The notes: a model not told the origin generated them from the sequence alone. Positions 25,920 to 35,355 are shown, numbered from the stretch's first letter. The stretch is 64,000 bases of DNA from Lactobacillus sp. MRS-253-APC-2B (GCF_012843675.1 NZ_JABAFO010000002.1:62001-126000); one strand, 5' to 3'. Numbers and translations: made by a program.

Positions 25920-27599
25920 TTAAAAATGAGCATATATCTCCTTAAGCTTGTTATCAATTTCATCAGGGGCTGGCAATTCTTTTGCTCTTAGTGACTGCAG
26001 ATATCGATATAGGTCTGGCTGAGCCCTTTCATAGGTAAGAATTGCATTTGTGTAGGGGCGCGTCCAATAATTCGTGGTTGTTTTGGCTTTTTGGGCGATT
26101 TCGATCAGGTCGCTTTTCATTTTATTGACGATCTTTTCAACTTTCACATAGTTTTCAAAAGAAAGAATGCCATGTGTACTAAGATGCTCGATGTTTACGT
26201 GTTTTTGGTGAATTTCATCTTTAGCAACGATAATTCCCCAAGTGTAGGTGGTGTTGCATAAACAATAGTGTTTGGAAGAATTGACTCCGGTGTAACCAAC
26301 ATCAAATCCTATGAAACGATATTCTGATTGCTTAAAAATTTTTTCTATAGCAGAAGTGCTTAGGGAGCAAAGATGTGGAATGACCGTATCAATGGCATCT
26401 TTTTTAGGCTTTGTAAGTGATTGTGCAAAGCGTGAATATTTTGCATCTAACTTATCTTTTTCCTTTTTTAAAGTAACTTTTTCGATGCTTGTTGGACGCT
26501 TTAATTTTTGAGTTTGTTTTATTGCTGTATTGGATGGGGTTTGATCAGATTTGGCAACTGATCGGGCTTTGTCTGATTTAGAAGACTTAATATCAGCTTG
26601 ACTGGTTTCTGTTTGTGTGGTGCCATAAATTAAATCATGCAAATGGCGGTAAATTTCAAAGTCAGTCATGTAAATATGTTGTTCGGTAGCATCTTCTATT
26701 AAAGAAATCGGCCAAGAATATAATTTGATAAGTTCTTTTTCTTGGTATGGAAGCTGTTTGGGCAACTCAAAAATTACCATATTATTTAGAAACTTGTGGA
26801 TATTATTATGCGGTCTCTTTTTAAGCTCATACTTTTTTAAGTTCAAAGTGGAGTATAGAGCCCAGCAAGCATAGTTAAGATTATTGTTGATGATTGGGTT
26901 GGAACCGTCTTGTGGATAGACATGCAAGAGCCCATCTTTATTTTCAACGATGATATCGATCTGCTTTGACTGTTGATTATTTATGATTGGCAAAGCAGCA
27001 TCAAATTGTGAAGTAGCTTTAATCCATTTATCGTTTTTTCGATTAACTAATGGTAAAAAATCACGTACCGTATAGCTTGGTAAACCAAAGAGCGTTCTGA
27101 CATTGTCAACATTAGCAAGTTTTTGAATTCGGTAAAAACCAGTTCCCGACATTGACGGATGTGAATTGGATAAGAAAGAGGTACGAATAAAAAGTCGCTT
27201 ATTAAATACCGCCTTATTTTCGGATGCAGGAAAATATAGGGGTTGTTGGTTTCTTTTGGCACTCAAAAAGAAACCGGTATTAAGGTATCTTTCAAAGATA
27301 TAATCAGCAACCTTTGATGGAGTAGCATCAAAGATCTTATTGTTGGTATTTTTATTAATGCCTTTATCCTTATTGATGCTTTCAAAATGATTGATGAATT
27401 CAACGGTTGCATTGATCAAATCAGTTTTATTGATTCCATGTTGGTTTTCAGATAGAACAAAAAGCATCTGACGGGCAGCTGCACTGTAGATAATAATCGC
27501 TTGATATAGACTAGATTGCTTATCTTGCCGGTTAGCATTATCAAGTGCTTTAATGTCCAGATCATTTTGGATTTGCTGTAGGAGGGTTATTTTATCCAT
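25920..27599 (-). CDS. Uncharacterised protein, third gene of the BREX-linked module
   Basis: I do not recognise this 559-residue protein. The first half (to about 330) is a mixed globular region starting with helices. It is followed by a low-complexity linker of about 60 residues rich in Lys, Ser, Thr and Gln (roughly 335-395). The C-terminal domain begins near residue 420 and contains RFIGFDVGYTG, HYCLCNTTYTWGIIVAKDE and a helical tail. No nuclease, helicase, methyltransferase or P-loop motif is evident. Its ATG shares one base with the stop of the gene upstream (TGATG), so the two are translationally coupled, and CAGGAG lies just before it. It ends 113 bases upstream of brxA. AT-rich codon use matches the BREX genes, suggesting joint acquisition. 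A defence role is inferred from position only. Confidence 0.8.
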   Translation of the reverse strand: MDKITLLQQIQNDLDIKALDNANRQDKQSSLYQAIIIYSAAARQMLFVLSENQHGINKTDLINATVEFINHFESINKDKGINKNTNNKIFDATPSKVADYIFERYLNTGFFLSAKRNQQPLYFPASENKAVFNKRLFIRTSFLSNSHPSMSGTGFYRIQKLANVDNVRTLFGLPSYTVRDFLPLVNRKNDKWIKATSQFDAALPIINNQQSKQIDIIVENKDGLLHVYPQDGSNPIINNNLNYACWALYSTLNLKKYELKKRPHNNIHKFLNNMVIFELPKQLPYQEKELIKLYSWPISLIEDATEQHIYMTDFEIYRHLHDLIYGTTQTETSQADIKSSKSDKARSVAKSDQTPSNTAIKQTQKLKRPTSIEKVTLKKEKDKLDAKYSRFAQSLTKPKKDAIDTVIPHLCSLSTSAIEKIFKQSEYRFIGFDVGYTGVNSSKHYCLCNTTYTWGIIVAKDEIHQKHVNIEHLSTHGILSFENYVKVEKIVNKMKSDLIEIAQKAKTTTNYWTRPYTNAILTYERAQPDLYRYLQSLRAKELPAPDEIDNKLKEIYAHF

Positions 27600-29602
27600 C
27601 AGTCAAGCTCCTGGAATTTCATTAAATAATGGGCAGTTGGTGTATCATCTTTGGTCAGCAGCTCATTAAGCAAATGCTTTTTACCACTTGCATAGACATA
27701 CCCAAATAGTGGCAGGTAGACATCGCGTTTGTCTAGAGCTTTGGTTATCCAGGCAGTCTCTTCTTCGATATGCTTTCGCATTGGTTGATTGATACCTTTG
27801 AGATTGTCAAGATGAGGATAGTCAAATATATCAAAACGAGTACTCTTATCAATTGCTGGGGTTATAGCTACTCGGGATGACTGCAATCCAAAAATATCAG
27901 TAAAAATTGGTGTTGCAAAATTATATAAACCTCGAGGCGCCAAGTTCAAATCATCCATAAAGCTTTCGGTCAAGATGACCCACTTATTAGGTAAGTGTAC
28001 TAGCGAATTAATATGTGACAGCCAAGAGCTCCCCGCTAGGTTATTCAAGATAATAGCAGGCGATTTGATATTTTTAAGTTCTTGAAGAATAGCTGCTGAG
28101 AATCTACCAGTGCATTCAATCTGCGTTGCTGGTTGACCCGTTAAAAGTAATGCAGCTAATTGAGCGATATCAAGTGCATCGTCACCAATTAATAAAAGAG
28201 GACGATTTTGATTGTGAAGTATATAGAGATATGCTGTTAGTTCGCCGAGAAGGCTATGATTGTTGATCATTGGCTCTAAGGTGTTTTTAAGCGCATTATA
28301 TACGTCTTTTGCATTGGTAGTCTCAATAGGTGCTGTTTGTGGGTCAACATTAAACTTAATGGGATTAAATGGTGAGATCGCCAGATGATGGGGGTGACTG
28401 ACAGGATTAGTTTTTGGCATCATAGCCTGATTAAAGGCCATTTCCGCAATAAAGTCAGCAGCATTTTTTCGCGCGTCTTCAATTCGTTGATGGACCTTAG
28501 CTTCAACATCCGTGGCTAATTGCTGTTGTGATTCGAGCTTTTCTTTTTTAGCCGTCAGCTCCTCAATTTGTTTGGTAAGCTCAGTTTTCTTGGTACTGAG
28601 TGAGCTGATATCTTTTGTTAGTTTTTCTAGTTGTTTTGTCTTAGAGTCATTTTGCTTTTTCCAGTCGTCTTCAATTTCGTTAATGGCTACCTGACGAATT
28701 GACTCATTGTTTTTAATTGTGTACTTGAGGTTAGCCATATCCTCATCATTACCAGTTGCCAGATTTTGTGCGTTCTCAAAGATGTCTTCATAGGCGTCAT
28801 TGACCTTTTGAATGTCATAGTGGTACTGTTCGGCAAGCTGAGCAGTCCAGTCATCCTCATTAAGATCATTTAGAAACGACTTGAACAACTTTAAATTTTG
28901 AGAATATTTACCGGCTTTTGCGGTATGATCTTTAAGCCGTTCTAAAATTTCGGAACGAACGATGCCATAAACATCTTTGGTTGGAACGTTTGAGATATTT
29001 GGTGAATATATCTCAAGATTCTCTTCACTGGTCAAAAAGAATCGATCATTTGCATTCTTTGGAGCAGCAACTTCATAGCAGTATTTACGAAGTTGTTTTC
29101 TGGTATCAAAGTTGTATTTCCTAAGAAACGTATTGCTGGATTTAAGACCATATTTATGACCACTATCTTTTAAGTAGAGGTCGTTTTTAATATCAAGATA
29201 CAGCCCCTGTACTTGACCATTGGCCGACGGTGCAGTTAACACTAAAGTATTGTAATTAGGATGATCAATATTGAAGCCGGATGTTCTAAGTGCTTTAATA
29301 ATCTCTTCAGGTCTACTAAAACTACTTTTTTGAACAACAACCGGTAGTTTTTCGGTCCCCTTAGATAGTTCGAGATGTTGTTCATATAGTCTAAGATCGC
29401 AAAAGATATAAGACTTGCTGTAGTTTTTAAAATGGTTTTGAATATATGGATTGGTGCTTAGATCAATCTCTGGATAATCGTAATTGCCGACTGACTTCAA
29501 GATACCAGAAGCTTTGTCAAATTTTGCCTTGCAGTAGGCGGTCAATTTATTTTTATCTGAATAGTCGATTAAAAACAGTGATGTACCAATTAGTTCGTTC
29601 AT
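27599..29602 (-). CDS. Uncharacterised coiled-coil protein with degenerate NTPase-like domain, second gene of the BREX-linked module
   Basis: This 667-residue protein has three parts. Residues 1 to about 290 form a mixed globular region. Residues about 300-385 are a long, strongly charged coiled coil with heptad-like runs such as KLTKDISSLSTKKTELTKQI. The C-terminal domain looks like an AAA/McrB-type fold that has lost its key residues: LLLIGDDALDIAQLAALL (near 465) sits where a P-loop would be but lacks GK[ST], AIILNNL (near 512) lacks the Walker B acids, and WVILTESFMDDLNLAPRGL resembles a sensor-1 strand. It is therefore more likely a structural or regulatory partner than an active ATPase. 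It overlaps its neighbours by one base on each side (TAATG and TGATG). The fold assignment is inference. Confidence 0.8.
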   Translation of the reverse strand: MNELIGTSLFLIDYSDKNKLTAYCKAKFDKASGILKSVGNYDYPEIDLSTNPYIQNHFKNYSKSYIFCDLRLYEQHLELSKGTEKLPVVVQKSSFSRPEEIIKALRTSGFNIDHPNYNTLVLTAPSANGQVQGLYLDIKNDLYLKDSGHKYGLKSSNTFLRKYNFDTRKQLRKYCYEVAAPKNANDRFFLTSEENLEIYSPNISNVPTKDVYGIVRSEILERLKDHTAKAGKYSQNLKLFKSFLNDLNEDDWTAQLAEQYHYDIQKVNDAYEDIFENAQNLATGNDEDMANLKYTIKNNESIRQVAINEIEDDWKKQNDSKTKQLEKLTKDISSLSTKKTELTKQIEELTAKKEKLESQQQLATDVEAKVHQRIEDARKNAADFIAEMAFNQAMMPKTNPVSHPHHLAISPFNPIKFNVDPQTAPIETTNAKDVYNALKNTLEPMINNHSLLGELTAYLYILHNQNRPLLLIGDDALDIAQLAALLLTGQPATQIECTGRFSAAILQELKNIKSPAIILNNLAGSSWLSHINSLVHLPNKWVILTESFMDDLNLAPRGLYNFATPIFTDIFGLQSSRVAITPAIDKSTRFDIFDYPHLDNLKGINQPMRKHIEEETAWITKALDKRDVYLPLFGYVYASGKKHLLNELLTKDDTPTAHYLMKFQELD

Positions 29603-31188
29603 TAATAATATTCTCCGTTGACGATTTTATTTAAGATATTTTTAGCTTTAATTGTGATGTTCTGTTGGCGGGCTTGACTGCATACCCATTGATAAGTAGT
29701 TGGATAATCTGTCAGTGATCTTTTAAGTCGGTTGGAAACGATAGTGAAAGTTGTTGCTTCACCGATTTGTCTTTTTAGCAGGTTGAGCAGCTCTGAATCA
29801 TTAAGCCTGCTTTGATCATTGTTAGCCGATGACTTATCGATAATTGATGGCTGAGATTGAGACGGTTTAGATTGAGGCTTGCTAATTTTTGCCGTTTGTG
29901 AGAATACACAGTCAGCACCATAGAAAACCTTTAGACTAGAACCGGCAACCAGGTTAGGTAAGCAGAATGGTTTGTTAGCCTCAAGCGATTGACTGCTAAC
30001 TTCAAATTTACCCATATATTGTTTTAAGGTGGCATTATATAAAGGCTTTATGTAATGATGATGCTCCTTTGTATATGGCTTGAGTGATAGATCATTTTTT
30101 GATTGTTCACTGGCTTGAGAGGTTGGAATAAACTGCTTGTAGTTGGCAATATCGTTAGTATTTCGACCATAAGCAACAACCATCCCGTTATTATCATTAG
30201 GTTTTAAAGTGAACAGCTGTGGATTTTCAAACAGTTGTAAGAGCCGGTCTTGATCAAGATTTGGACGTTTATTGGTTCTTGGAGCATAATCAAGCCACGC
30301 CTGGCCATGTTTATAAAGGTAAAGCGTATCGCCCAAATAGCTGATGCCATCTTCATTTTTGAAATGCTCGGGCCAGATTAAATCAACATCAGCAACGTTT
30401 TTGGTGATTCGATAATCAATTCCCGCATCATTACCGAGATCGTTTATTTGCAAAAAGGGCCTAAGTTTATTGGGACCAAAATGTGTATCAAAGCTAATTT
30501 GAAAAACGTTCCAACCGTTTGAATGTACCAGCAGTTTTTCATTGATTCCGGGGTAGGTAAAGCTATTTTTCGTCGTCAAAACAATATATTCATTATTGGG
30601 ATTTAACTCCCCACCCAGATTGACTCGCATGCCATCACTACTTCTAAAAATTAGATACTTTGATTGAAGAGTTTCAAAATCGGCAATTTTATCAGAGTGA
30701 TCCGGCAAATCATTATAAAGAGTATATTTATTGGCAACAGTGCTTCCCAGATTAACCTTGGTTGAAAAATTATTCGGGTCAATTTTGACTGGTGCAATTT
30801 TCTGAATTTTTTTGTGATGTTTATGATAAATACCCAAATTTTTGTACTTAGATAGTCCAGGATTGGCTGCATGTGGAAGTACCAACTCTAAATGGAATTT
30901 TTGTTCTTTATCAATGACTATCTTAAGTCCAGCAAAATGAGTCGGAAGTGTAAATAAGGCCTGCTTAGAACGTTCAGGACAGTTTTTATCGATGTCTCCT
31001 TTGCTGTGTTTGAAATAAGGATCTCTTACTTTGCCAACACTGAGGGTAACAAAGTGATTGCAAAGATCGCACAGTAACCGCTTTTCATTAGCTCTGATGG
31101 TATGGCAATGTGATTTTTCAGATGCCTCTTTGACAGTAACATGATGCCAGTCCCCGTTTTCCCAATAACTGACATGATTTAAACTCAT
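29602..31188 (-). CDS. Uncharacterised protein with CoiA-like N-terminal zinc site, first gene of the BREX-linked module
   Basis: This 528-residue protein begins with a probable zinc site: Cys40-x2-Cys43, then the pattern DPYFKHSKGD with His61, then Cys70. This is the arrangement seen at the N-terminus of competence protein CoiA-like proteins. The rest, about 450 residues, is mostly beta-rich text I cannot place. A Ser/Gln-rich linker near 430-455 and a helical C-terminus follow. CoiA relatives often carry a nuclease domain after the zinc site, but I see no clear catalytic motif. It is the first gene of the module, has only a weak GGGGAT ribosome site, and its stop overlaps the next start. 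With the two following genes it forms a unit directly upstream of BREX. Confidence 0.78.
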   Translation of the reverse strand: MSLNHVSYWENGDWHHVTVKEASEKSHCHTIRANEKRLLCDLCNHFVTLSVGKVRDPYFKHSKGDIDKNCPERSKQALFTLPTHFAGLKIVIDKEQKFHLELVLPHAANPGLSKYKNLGIYHKHHKKIQKIAPVKIDPNNFSTKVNLGSTVANKYTLYNDLPDHSDKIADFETLQSKYLIFRSSDGMRVNLGGELNPNNEYIVLTTKNSFTYPGINEKLLVHSNGWNVFQISFDTHFGPNKLRPFLQINDLGNDAGIDYRITKNVADVDLIWPEHFKNEDGISYLGDTLYLYKHGQAWLDYAPRTNKRPNLDQDRLLQLFENPQLFTLKPNDNNGMVVAYGRNTNDIANYKQFIPTSQASEQSKNDLSLKPYTKEHHHYIKPLYNATLKQYMGKFEVSSQSLEANKPFCLPNLVAGSSLKVFYGADCVFSQTAKISKPQSKPSQSQPSIIDKSSANNDQSRLNDSELLNLLKRQIGEATTFTIVSNRLKRSLTDYPTTYQWVCSQARQQNITIKAKNILNKIVNGEYY

Positions 31189-31336
31189 AATATCCCCAAC
31201 TTTTCATTATTAAGTAAATAACATGTTTAATTTTAACACGTGAAAGCGATTGAGATTAATTGTTAACTGAAAACCCTGTCACTTCACCAAGTTAGTTTAT
31301 AACCATATCAACTCCAAAAGTCATGCACACAGTCAA

Positions 31337-31366
31337 TTGACAGTCTCATTCCAAACTCGCTAGAAT
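31337..31366 (+). promoter_or_regulatory. Promoter of the NmrA-like reductase gene
   Basis: TTGACA (31337-31342) and TAGAAT (31361-31366) are 18 bases apart, about 30 bases before the start codon. Confidence 0.72.
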
Positions 31367-31395
31367 AAATTAACTAGCGAAAGGAAGCGATTTCA

Positions 31396-32337
31396 ATGAC
31401 AAAAGTTTTACTGACTGGTGTTGGGGGCAATCTGGGAACGCAGGCAGCTGAAGATCTCATACGCTTGACTGATCCGAAGAACCTGATCTTTGTTGGTTAT
31501 GATGAAGCGGCATTGGCAAAGTATGCTGAAAAAGGAGTCGACACGCGCCAGGCTGATTTCAACCATTTGGATGGTTTGGCTGACAAATTCAAGGGTGCCG
31601 ATGTCTTGGGGTTGATCTCAATGCCATTTGTTGGGCAAAAACGTCAGCAGGCTCAGCAAAACGTGGTAGATGCGGCCAAAGCAGCTGGAGTCAAAAAGAT
31701 TGTCTACACTTCTTTGGTTAATGCTCAGGATCCAACCAATCCAAGCAAGGAAAAGATCGACCATGCCTTTACTGAAAAATACATTGAAGATAGTGGCTTG
31801 GACTACATTTTCCTGCGTAACTCACAATACGCTGAGGCCATGATCACCAACTATTTCACGTTCGTCAAAAACGGCGGGGTGCTGATGAACAACCAGGGCG
31901 ATGGCAAGATGGCCTACATTTCGCGTAAAGACTGTGCCAAGGCGATGGCTTATGCGCTGCTGGCTGACGATCGGCACCACCAGATTCTCAACATCAATGG
32001 TGCCGAATTGATGACGATCAGCGACTTTATCAAAATCGGTAATGAACAGACTGGCAATCACGTTACCTATAAAGAAGTCACTGACGAAGAAGACTACCAG
32101 ATCTTTGATGCGATGGGTGTGCCGCGGACCACGGATGGACAGTTCAAGAAGGGATCTGAAGCGCCATTTTCTTCGGAGGGGATGGTGACGTTTGGCCAAG
32201 CCATTCGCGAAGGCAAGATGGATACTTTCACCGATGACTTTAAGAAACTGACTGGCGGTGATCCAATCACGGTTGCCGAAATGTTTGCCCACAGTGATGA
32301 CTATCAGATTGGTGAGCGCCACTCCAAAGACGACTAG
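31396..32337 (+). CDS. NmrA-like NAD(P)-binding oxidoreductase
   Basis: This 313-residue protein has the N-terminal dinucleotide motif LLTGVGGNLGTQAAEDL (about residues 5-21) of the atypical short-chain dehydrogenase/NmrA group, which includes NAD(P)H:quinone reductases of the QOR2 type and redox sensors. Further marks are VKKIVYTSLVNA near residue 105 and LDYIFLRNSQYAEAMITNY near residue 135, typical of the family. It has its own promoter and terminator and a clear GAAAGGAAG ribosome site. G+C content is back to the chromosomal level, so the island ends just before it. Substrate and direction are unknown. Confidence 0.88.
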   Translation: MTKVLLTGVGGNLGTQAAEDLIRLTDPKNLIFVGYDEAALAKYAEKGVDTRQADFNHLDGLADKFKGADVLGLISMPFVGQKRQQAQQNVVDAAKAAGVKKIVYTSLVNAQDPTNPSKEKIDHAFTEKYIEDSGLDYIFLRNSQYAEAMITNYFTFVKNGGVLMNNQGDGKMAYISRKDCAKAMAYALLADDRHHQILNINGAELMTISDFIKIGNEQTGNHVTYKEVTDEEDYQIFDAMGVPRTTDGQFKKGSEAPFSSEGMVTFGQAIREGKMDTFTDDFKKLTGGDPITVAEMFAHSDDYQIGERHSKDD

Positions 32338-32356
32338 GCAGATCCTTAGTTAACGC

Positions 32357-32400
32357 AAAAACGACCTCACAGCACTATGCCGTGGGGTCGTTTGCTTTTT
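32357..32400 (+). terminator. Intrinsic terminator after the NmrA-like gene
   Basis: AAACGACCTCAC pairs with GTGGGGTCGTTT (G-T pair included) and is followed by GCTTTTT. Confidence 0.82.
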
Positions 32401-32686
32401 GGAATTAAAATGTTCAGCTTGTCCGATATTCATTATTGATTGCATAAAATATCTGAGCGAAAATTCATAACACACTTTTGAAGCAAAAATACGATTTTGT
32501 GTGTAAAAACTTCGTGCCGATTTCATTTTCTGCGATTTGATTACACGCAAATCACTAAAAAATCCCAAAAAGTGTGTAATAGTCAATTCGACATACAGAT
32601 TAGGTTGGTAGCTGTTGAAAAGTCGAAACCGTCGTTAGGACTTGTGCGAACTGGCAGTCCTTGAAATGTCAAACCGCGTTGATAAA
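32401..32686. other. Gene-free spacer with spaced inverted repeat
   Basis: With the terminator before it this makes a gap of about 350 bases. The only pattern is ACACACTTTT near 32470 and the complementary AAAAGTGTGT near 32567, with GTGTGTAA repeated between them. No reading frame or known RNA is seen. Confidence 0.45.
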
Positions 32687-33244
32687 TTATTTAATTGTAC
32701 CGTCTAGATTAAACAATGGCAACTTGCCCAAGAATACCACATCATCGCGTTCAGCAGCATCACCCTCAGCCAGGATCGTCGCCTTGGCAATAATTTGAGA
32801 GCCCGCCAGTTTCAGTAGTTTTTCAGCCGACTGCAATGAGCCCCCGGTACTGACCACGTCGTCAACCAGGATCACCGACTTACCTTGCAGCTCTTTGGCA
32901 TCGGCGCCATCCAGAACCAATTGCTGCTGGCCCTGGGTGGTAATGGAGTCAACCGTAGTCGTCAGCGGATCTTTCATATAGCTTTTAACCGACTTGCGAA
33001 TCACGAATGAGCGGGGATGGTTGGTCAAAAGGCTGAGATCGTGCGCCAGTGTGATACCCTTGCTTTCAACGGTTACCACATAGTCAAACTTGTGTGGCAG
33101 CTTTTTGATCAATAATTCGGCTGCAGTTCTAGACATCGCGTCGTCGCCCAACAGCACGAATGAGGCGATTGCGGTGTCATCACTAATTGGAATCAGCGGC
33201 AAGTCACGGATTTGGTCGCCAACGGTAATTCGATATTTTTGCAT
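32687..33244 (-). CDS. Adenine phosphoribosyltransferase-like PRTase
   Basis: This 185-residue protein is a type I phosphoribosyltransferase. The PRPP-binding loop SVILVDDVVSTGGSLQSAEKLL lies near residues 122-143 with its two acidic residues. The hallmark VVTVESKGITLAHDLS near residue 56 resembles the adenine phosphoribosyltransferase group, which salvages a purine base with PRPP to give the nucleotide. It differs from the standard apt product in length and ending, so the base used is uncertain. AAGGAGGAT lies before the ATG. It is transcribed alone, away from the DUF2075 gene, with a leader of about 150 bases. Confidence 0.82.
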   Translation of the reverse strand: MQKYRITVGDQIRDLPLIPISDDTAIASFVLLGDDAMSRTAAELLIKKLPHKFDYVVTVESKGITLAHDLSLLTNHPRSFVIRKSVKSYMKDPLTTTVDSITTQGQQQLVLDGADAKELQGKSVILVDDVVSTGGSLQSAEKLLKLAGSQIIAKATILAEGDAAERDDVVFLGKLPLFNLDGTIK

Positions 33245-33574
33245 TTGAAATCCTCCTTACATCCCCAAGTGGCAAAATGATTTTTAAAAGCTCGCCTGAC
33301 ACCAGACTAACGAAAGAATCAATTAGGACAGTTACAGTGCCTTTTATGGTAACCCATCTTAAAACCGAACTTTATCGCGCTGGTTAAATTAGTAATTTCT
33401 ATTATACAGGAACATTATTAAATTAAATTACCAAAATTGTCAAGATAAGATTAAAATCCATTCTCACGCGGCATATTAATGAATTTATGCCATTATCGAT
33501 AAATCAACTATAATATAATTAGAAAAACGGCCATGAAAACGTTGCTGGCCAATCATGATTAAGCGGGGATGATT
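33245..33574. other. Divergent intergenic region with two -10 boxes
   Basis: This 330-base gap separates two divergent genes. A minus-strand TATAAT lies near 33400, giving the PRTase a leader of about 150 bases. A plus-strand TATAAT lies at 33509-33514 for the DUF2075 gene. Both lack strong -35 boxes. The leader does not match the purine riboswitch consensus that I know. Confidence 0.5.
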
Positions 33575-35355
33575 ATGAGTAAAAAAACTAAGGATAATAT
33601 CAAGGATCCCTTGATATTTGAGACGGCCTATCGCAGGGACACAGCTGCTCATTTGGATGAAGAGATTGAAAAACGCTACCCAGGCAAGTATCACGAACAA
33701 GAACTTTTGACTGAGTATCCAACGGTCTACATCATTGATAATCAAGGTAAGCAGAGTAATTACAAAGAAGACTATACGGTTTACGTAGGCGAGACCATCG
33801 ATATCCAGCGCCGGACTCTGGAGCATTTGGATGCCGATCCGGAAACACGCCAGGACTGGGAAGAATTGCGCAATGCCAAAAACGCGCACATGTTTGTGAT
33901 TGGCCACGAGCATTTCAATAAGTCGCTGGCCTTAGATATTGAAAATCGCATGATGCAGTATCTGAGCAGCGTGGACGTCATTTCCAAGCTGAACAACCGC
34001 CGCGAAAATGCCCAACGCAAGTACTACACCAGCGATGAGTTCATTCCGATTTTTAACCGTATCTGGGATAAGCTGGGTGAAAACAAGAAGTACCATAACT
34101 TGTTTCCACCACGGCGTATTCTGGAAAAATCTGCCATCTTTAAGGCCTCACCATTCAATAAGCTGACTGATGAGCAGGCTATGGCCAAACGCAAGATTTT
34201 AAAAACTGTCGAGCAAGCCCTGGCAACCGATCAGACCGGCCAGTTGGTTTTGGTGACTGGCGAGGCTGGTGCAGGGAAGACAGTTTTGATGAGCAATATC
34301 TTTTATGAGTTGGCCAAGCAGGATCATCTCAATGCCGTCATGATGGTCAATCATCCCCAGCAGCTCAAGGTTTACCAGCAGATCGTCAAAAAGCTGGGGA
34401 TAGGTGACGATGAAACGGTCATCAAGCCATCTCGCTTCATCAATCGCCATGATGAAAATCATCAAGCAGACGTGGCCTTTATCGATGAGGCACATTTGTT
34501 GTGGACCCAGCAGAATCAAGGCTATCACGGCCATGGCAACAATCAGCTGCTCGATATTCTCAAACGGGCCAAAGTCGTCTTGGCGGTTTATGATCACAAG
34601 CAGGTACTGACGGCTGATGAGATCATGGAAAATGAAGATTGGCAGCATCTCAAGCGACTGGCTGGTGACAAAGTAATTCGACTGAAAAATCAAATGCGGA
34701 TTGCGGCCTCGGATGAAACGATTCGCTGGATTCGCGACTTCGTGGATCAGCGCCGCATCTATCCGATTCCAGTCGACGACAGCTATGATCTGCAGATTTT
34801 TGATGATCCACGCGCAATGGAACAGGCAATTGCCAGGTTTAACGCTGAGGATCATGGCCATGGCATCAGTCGGATGGTGGCAACGTTTGACTGGAAATAT
34901 TCTAGCAGCAAGCCCAAAGATGGCAGCTACTGGTGCGTCAGTGAAGGAAATTGGTCGATGCCTTGGAATCTGCAGCTGAAAGGCAACGTCAAAAAAATCA
35001 ATGGTGTCAAATACAGCGACCTTTCCTGGGCCGAACAGCCGCATACGATTCACGAGATTGGCTCAACTTATACCGTCCAGGGCTTTGATTTAAATCATGT
35101 TGGCGTGGTTATCGGGCCGTCCGTTAAGTATCTGATGGCAAGGTCATCTTTGATCCGAGCGCCAGTGCCAATAAAAAAGCCGTTCAGCGTCGGACGATGA
35201 AAGATCACTCTAAGCAAAGATTTGGTGAGCAGTTGCTGCACAATGAATTGAACGTTTTGCTGACGCGGGGCGTGCACGGCCTATATCTGCACGCCGTCGA
35301 TCCGCAGCTGCAGGCAGCCTTAAAACGGGCAGCCATGGGCAAGAGACAAAAATAA
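33575..35355 (+). pseudogene. GIY-YIG / DUF2075 (Schlafen-like helicase) protein with C-terminal frameshift
   Basis: The N-terminal part has a GIY-YIG-like nuclease signature, YTVYVGETIDIQRRTLEHL (about residues 70-88). A P-loop helicase-like core follows: Walker A GEAGAGKTVLM near residue 227 and Walker B VAFIDEAHLLW near 302, then TYTVQGFDLNHVGVVIGP. The first frame stops at 35200 after 541 residues. The real ending (DGKVIFDPSASANKKAVQ, then NELNVLLTRGVHGLYLHA) continues in the next frame to the TAA at 35353. A missing or extra base near 35130-35140 explains this. The lost segment carries the last helicase-like motif (LLTRG), so the protein is probably impaired unless this is a sequencing error or programmed shift. 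ATG 33575 is preferred to 33569 by spacing from GCGGGG. Such proteins are common in defence-rich regions. Confidence 0.82.

Noticed and set aside
31233-31250. cre site (TGAAAGCGATTGAG) between the three-gene module and the NmrA-like gene
   Set aside because: It lacks the conserved symmetrical right half and is not placed on either promoter.
32470-32577. Spaced ACACACTTTT/AAAAGTGTGT inverted repeat as insertion-sequence ends
   Set aside because: The arms are short and simple, with no transposase text or target duplication between them.
33245-33410. Purine riboswitch upstream of the phosphoribosyltransferase
   Set aside because: A leader of about 150 bases exists, but conserved purine-aptamer loop sequences are absent.
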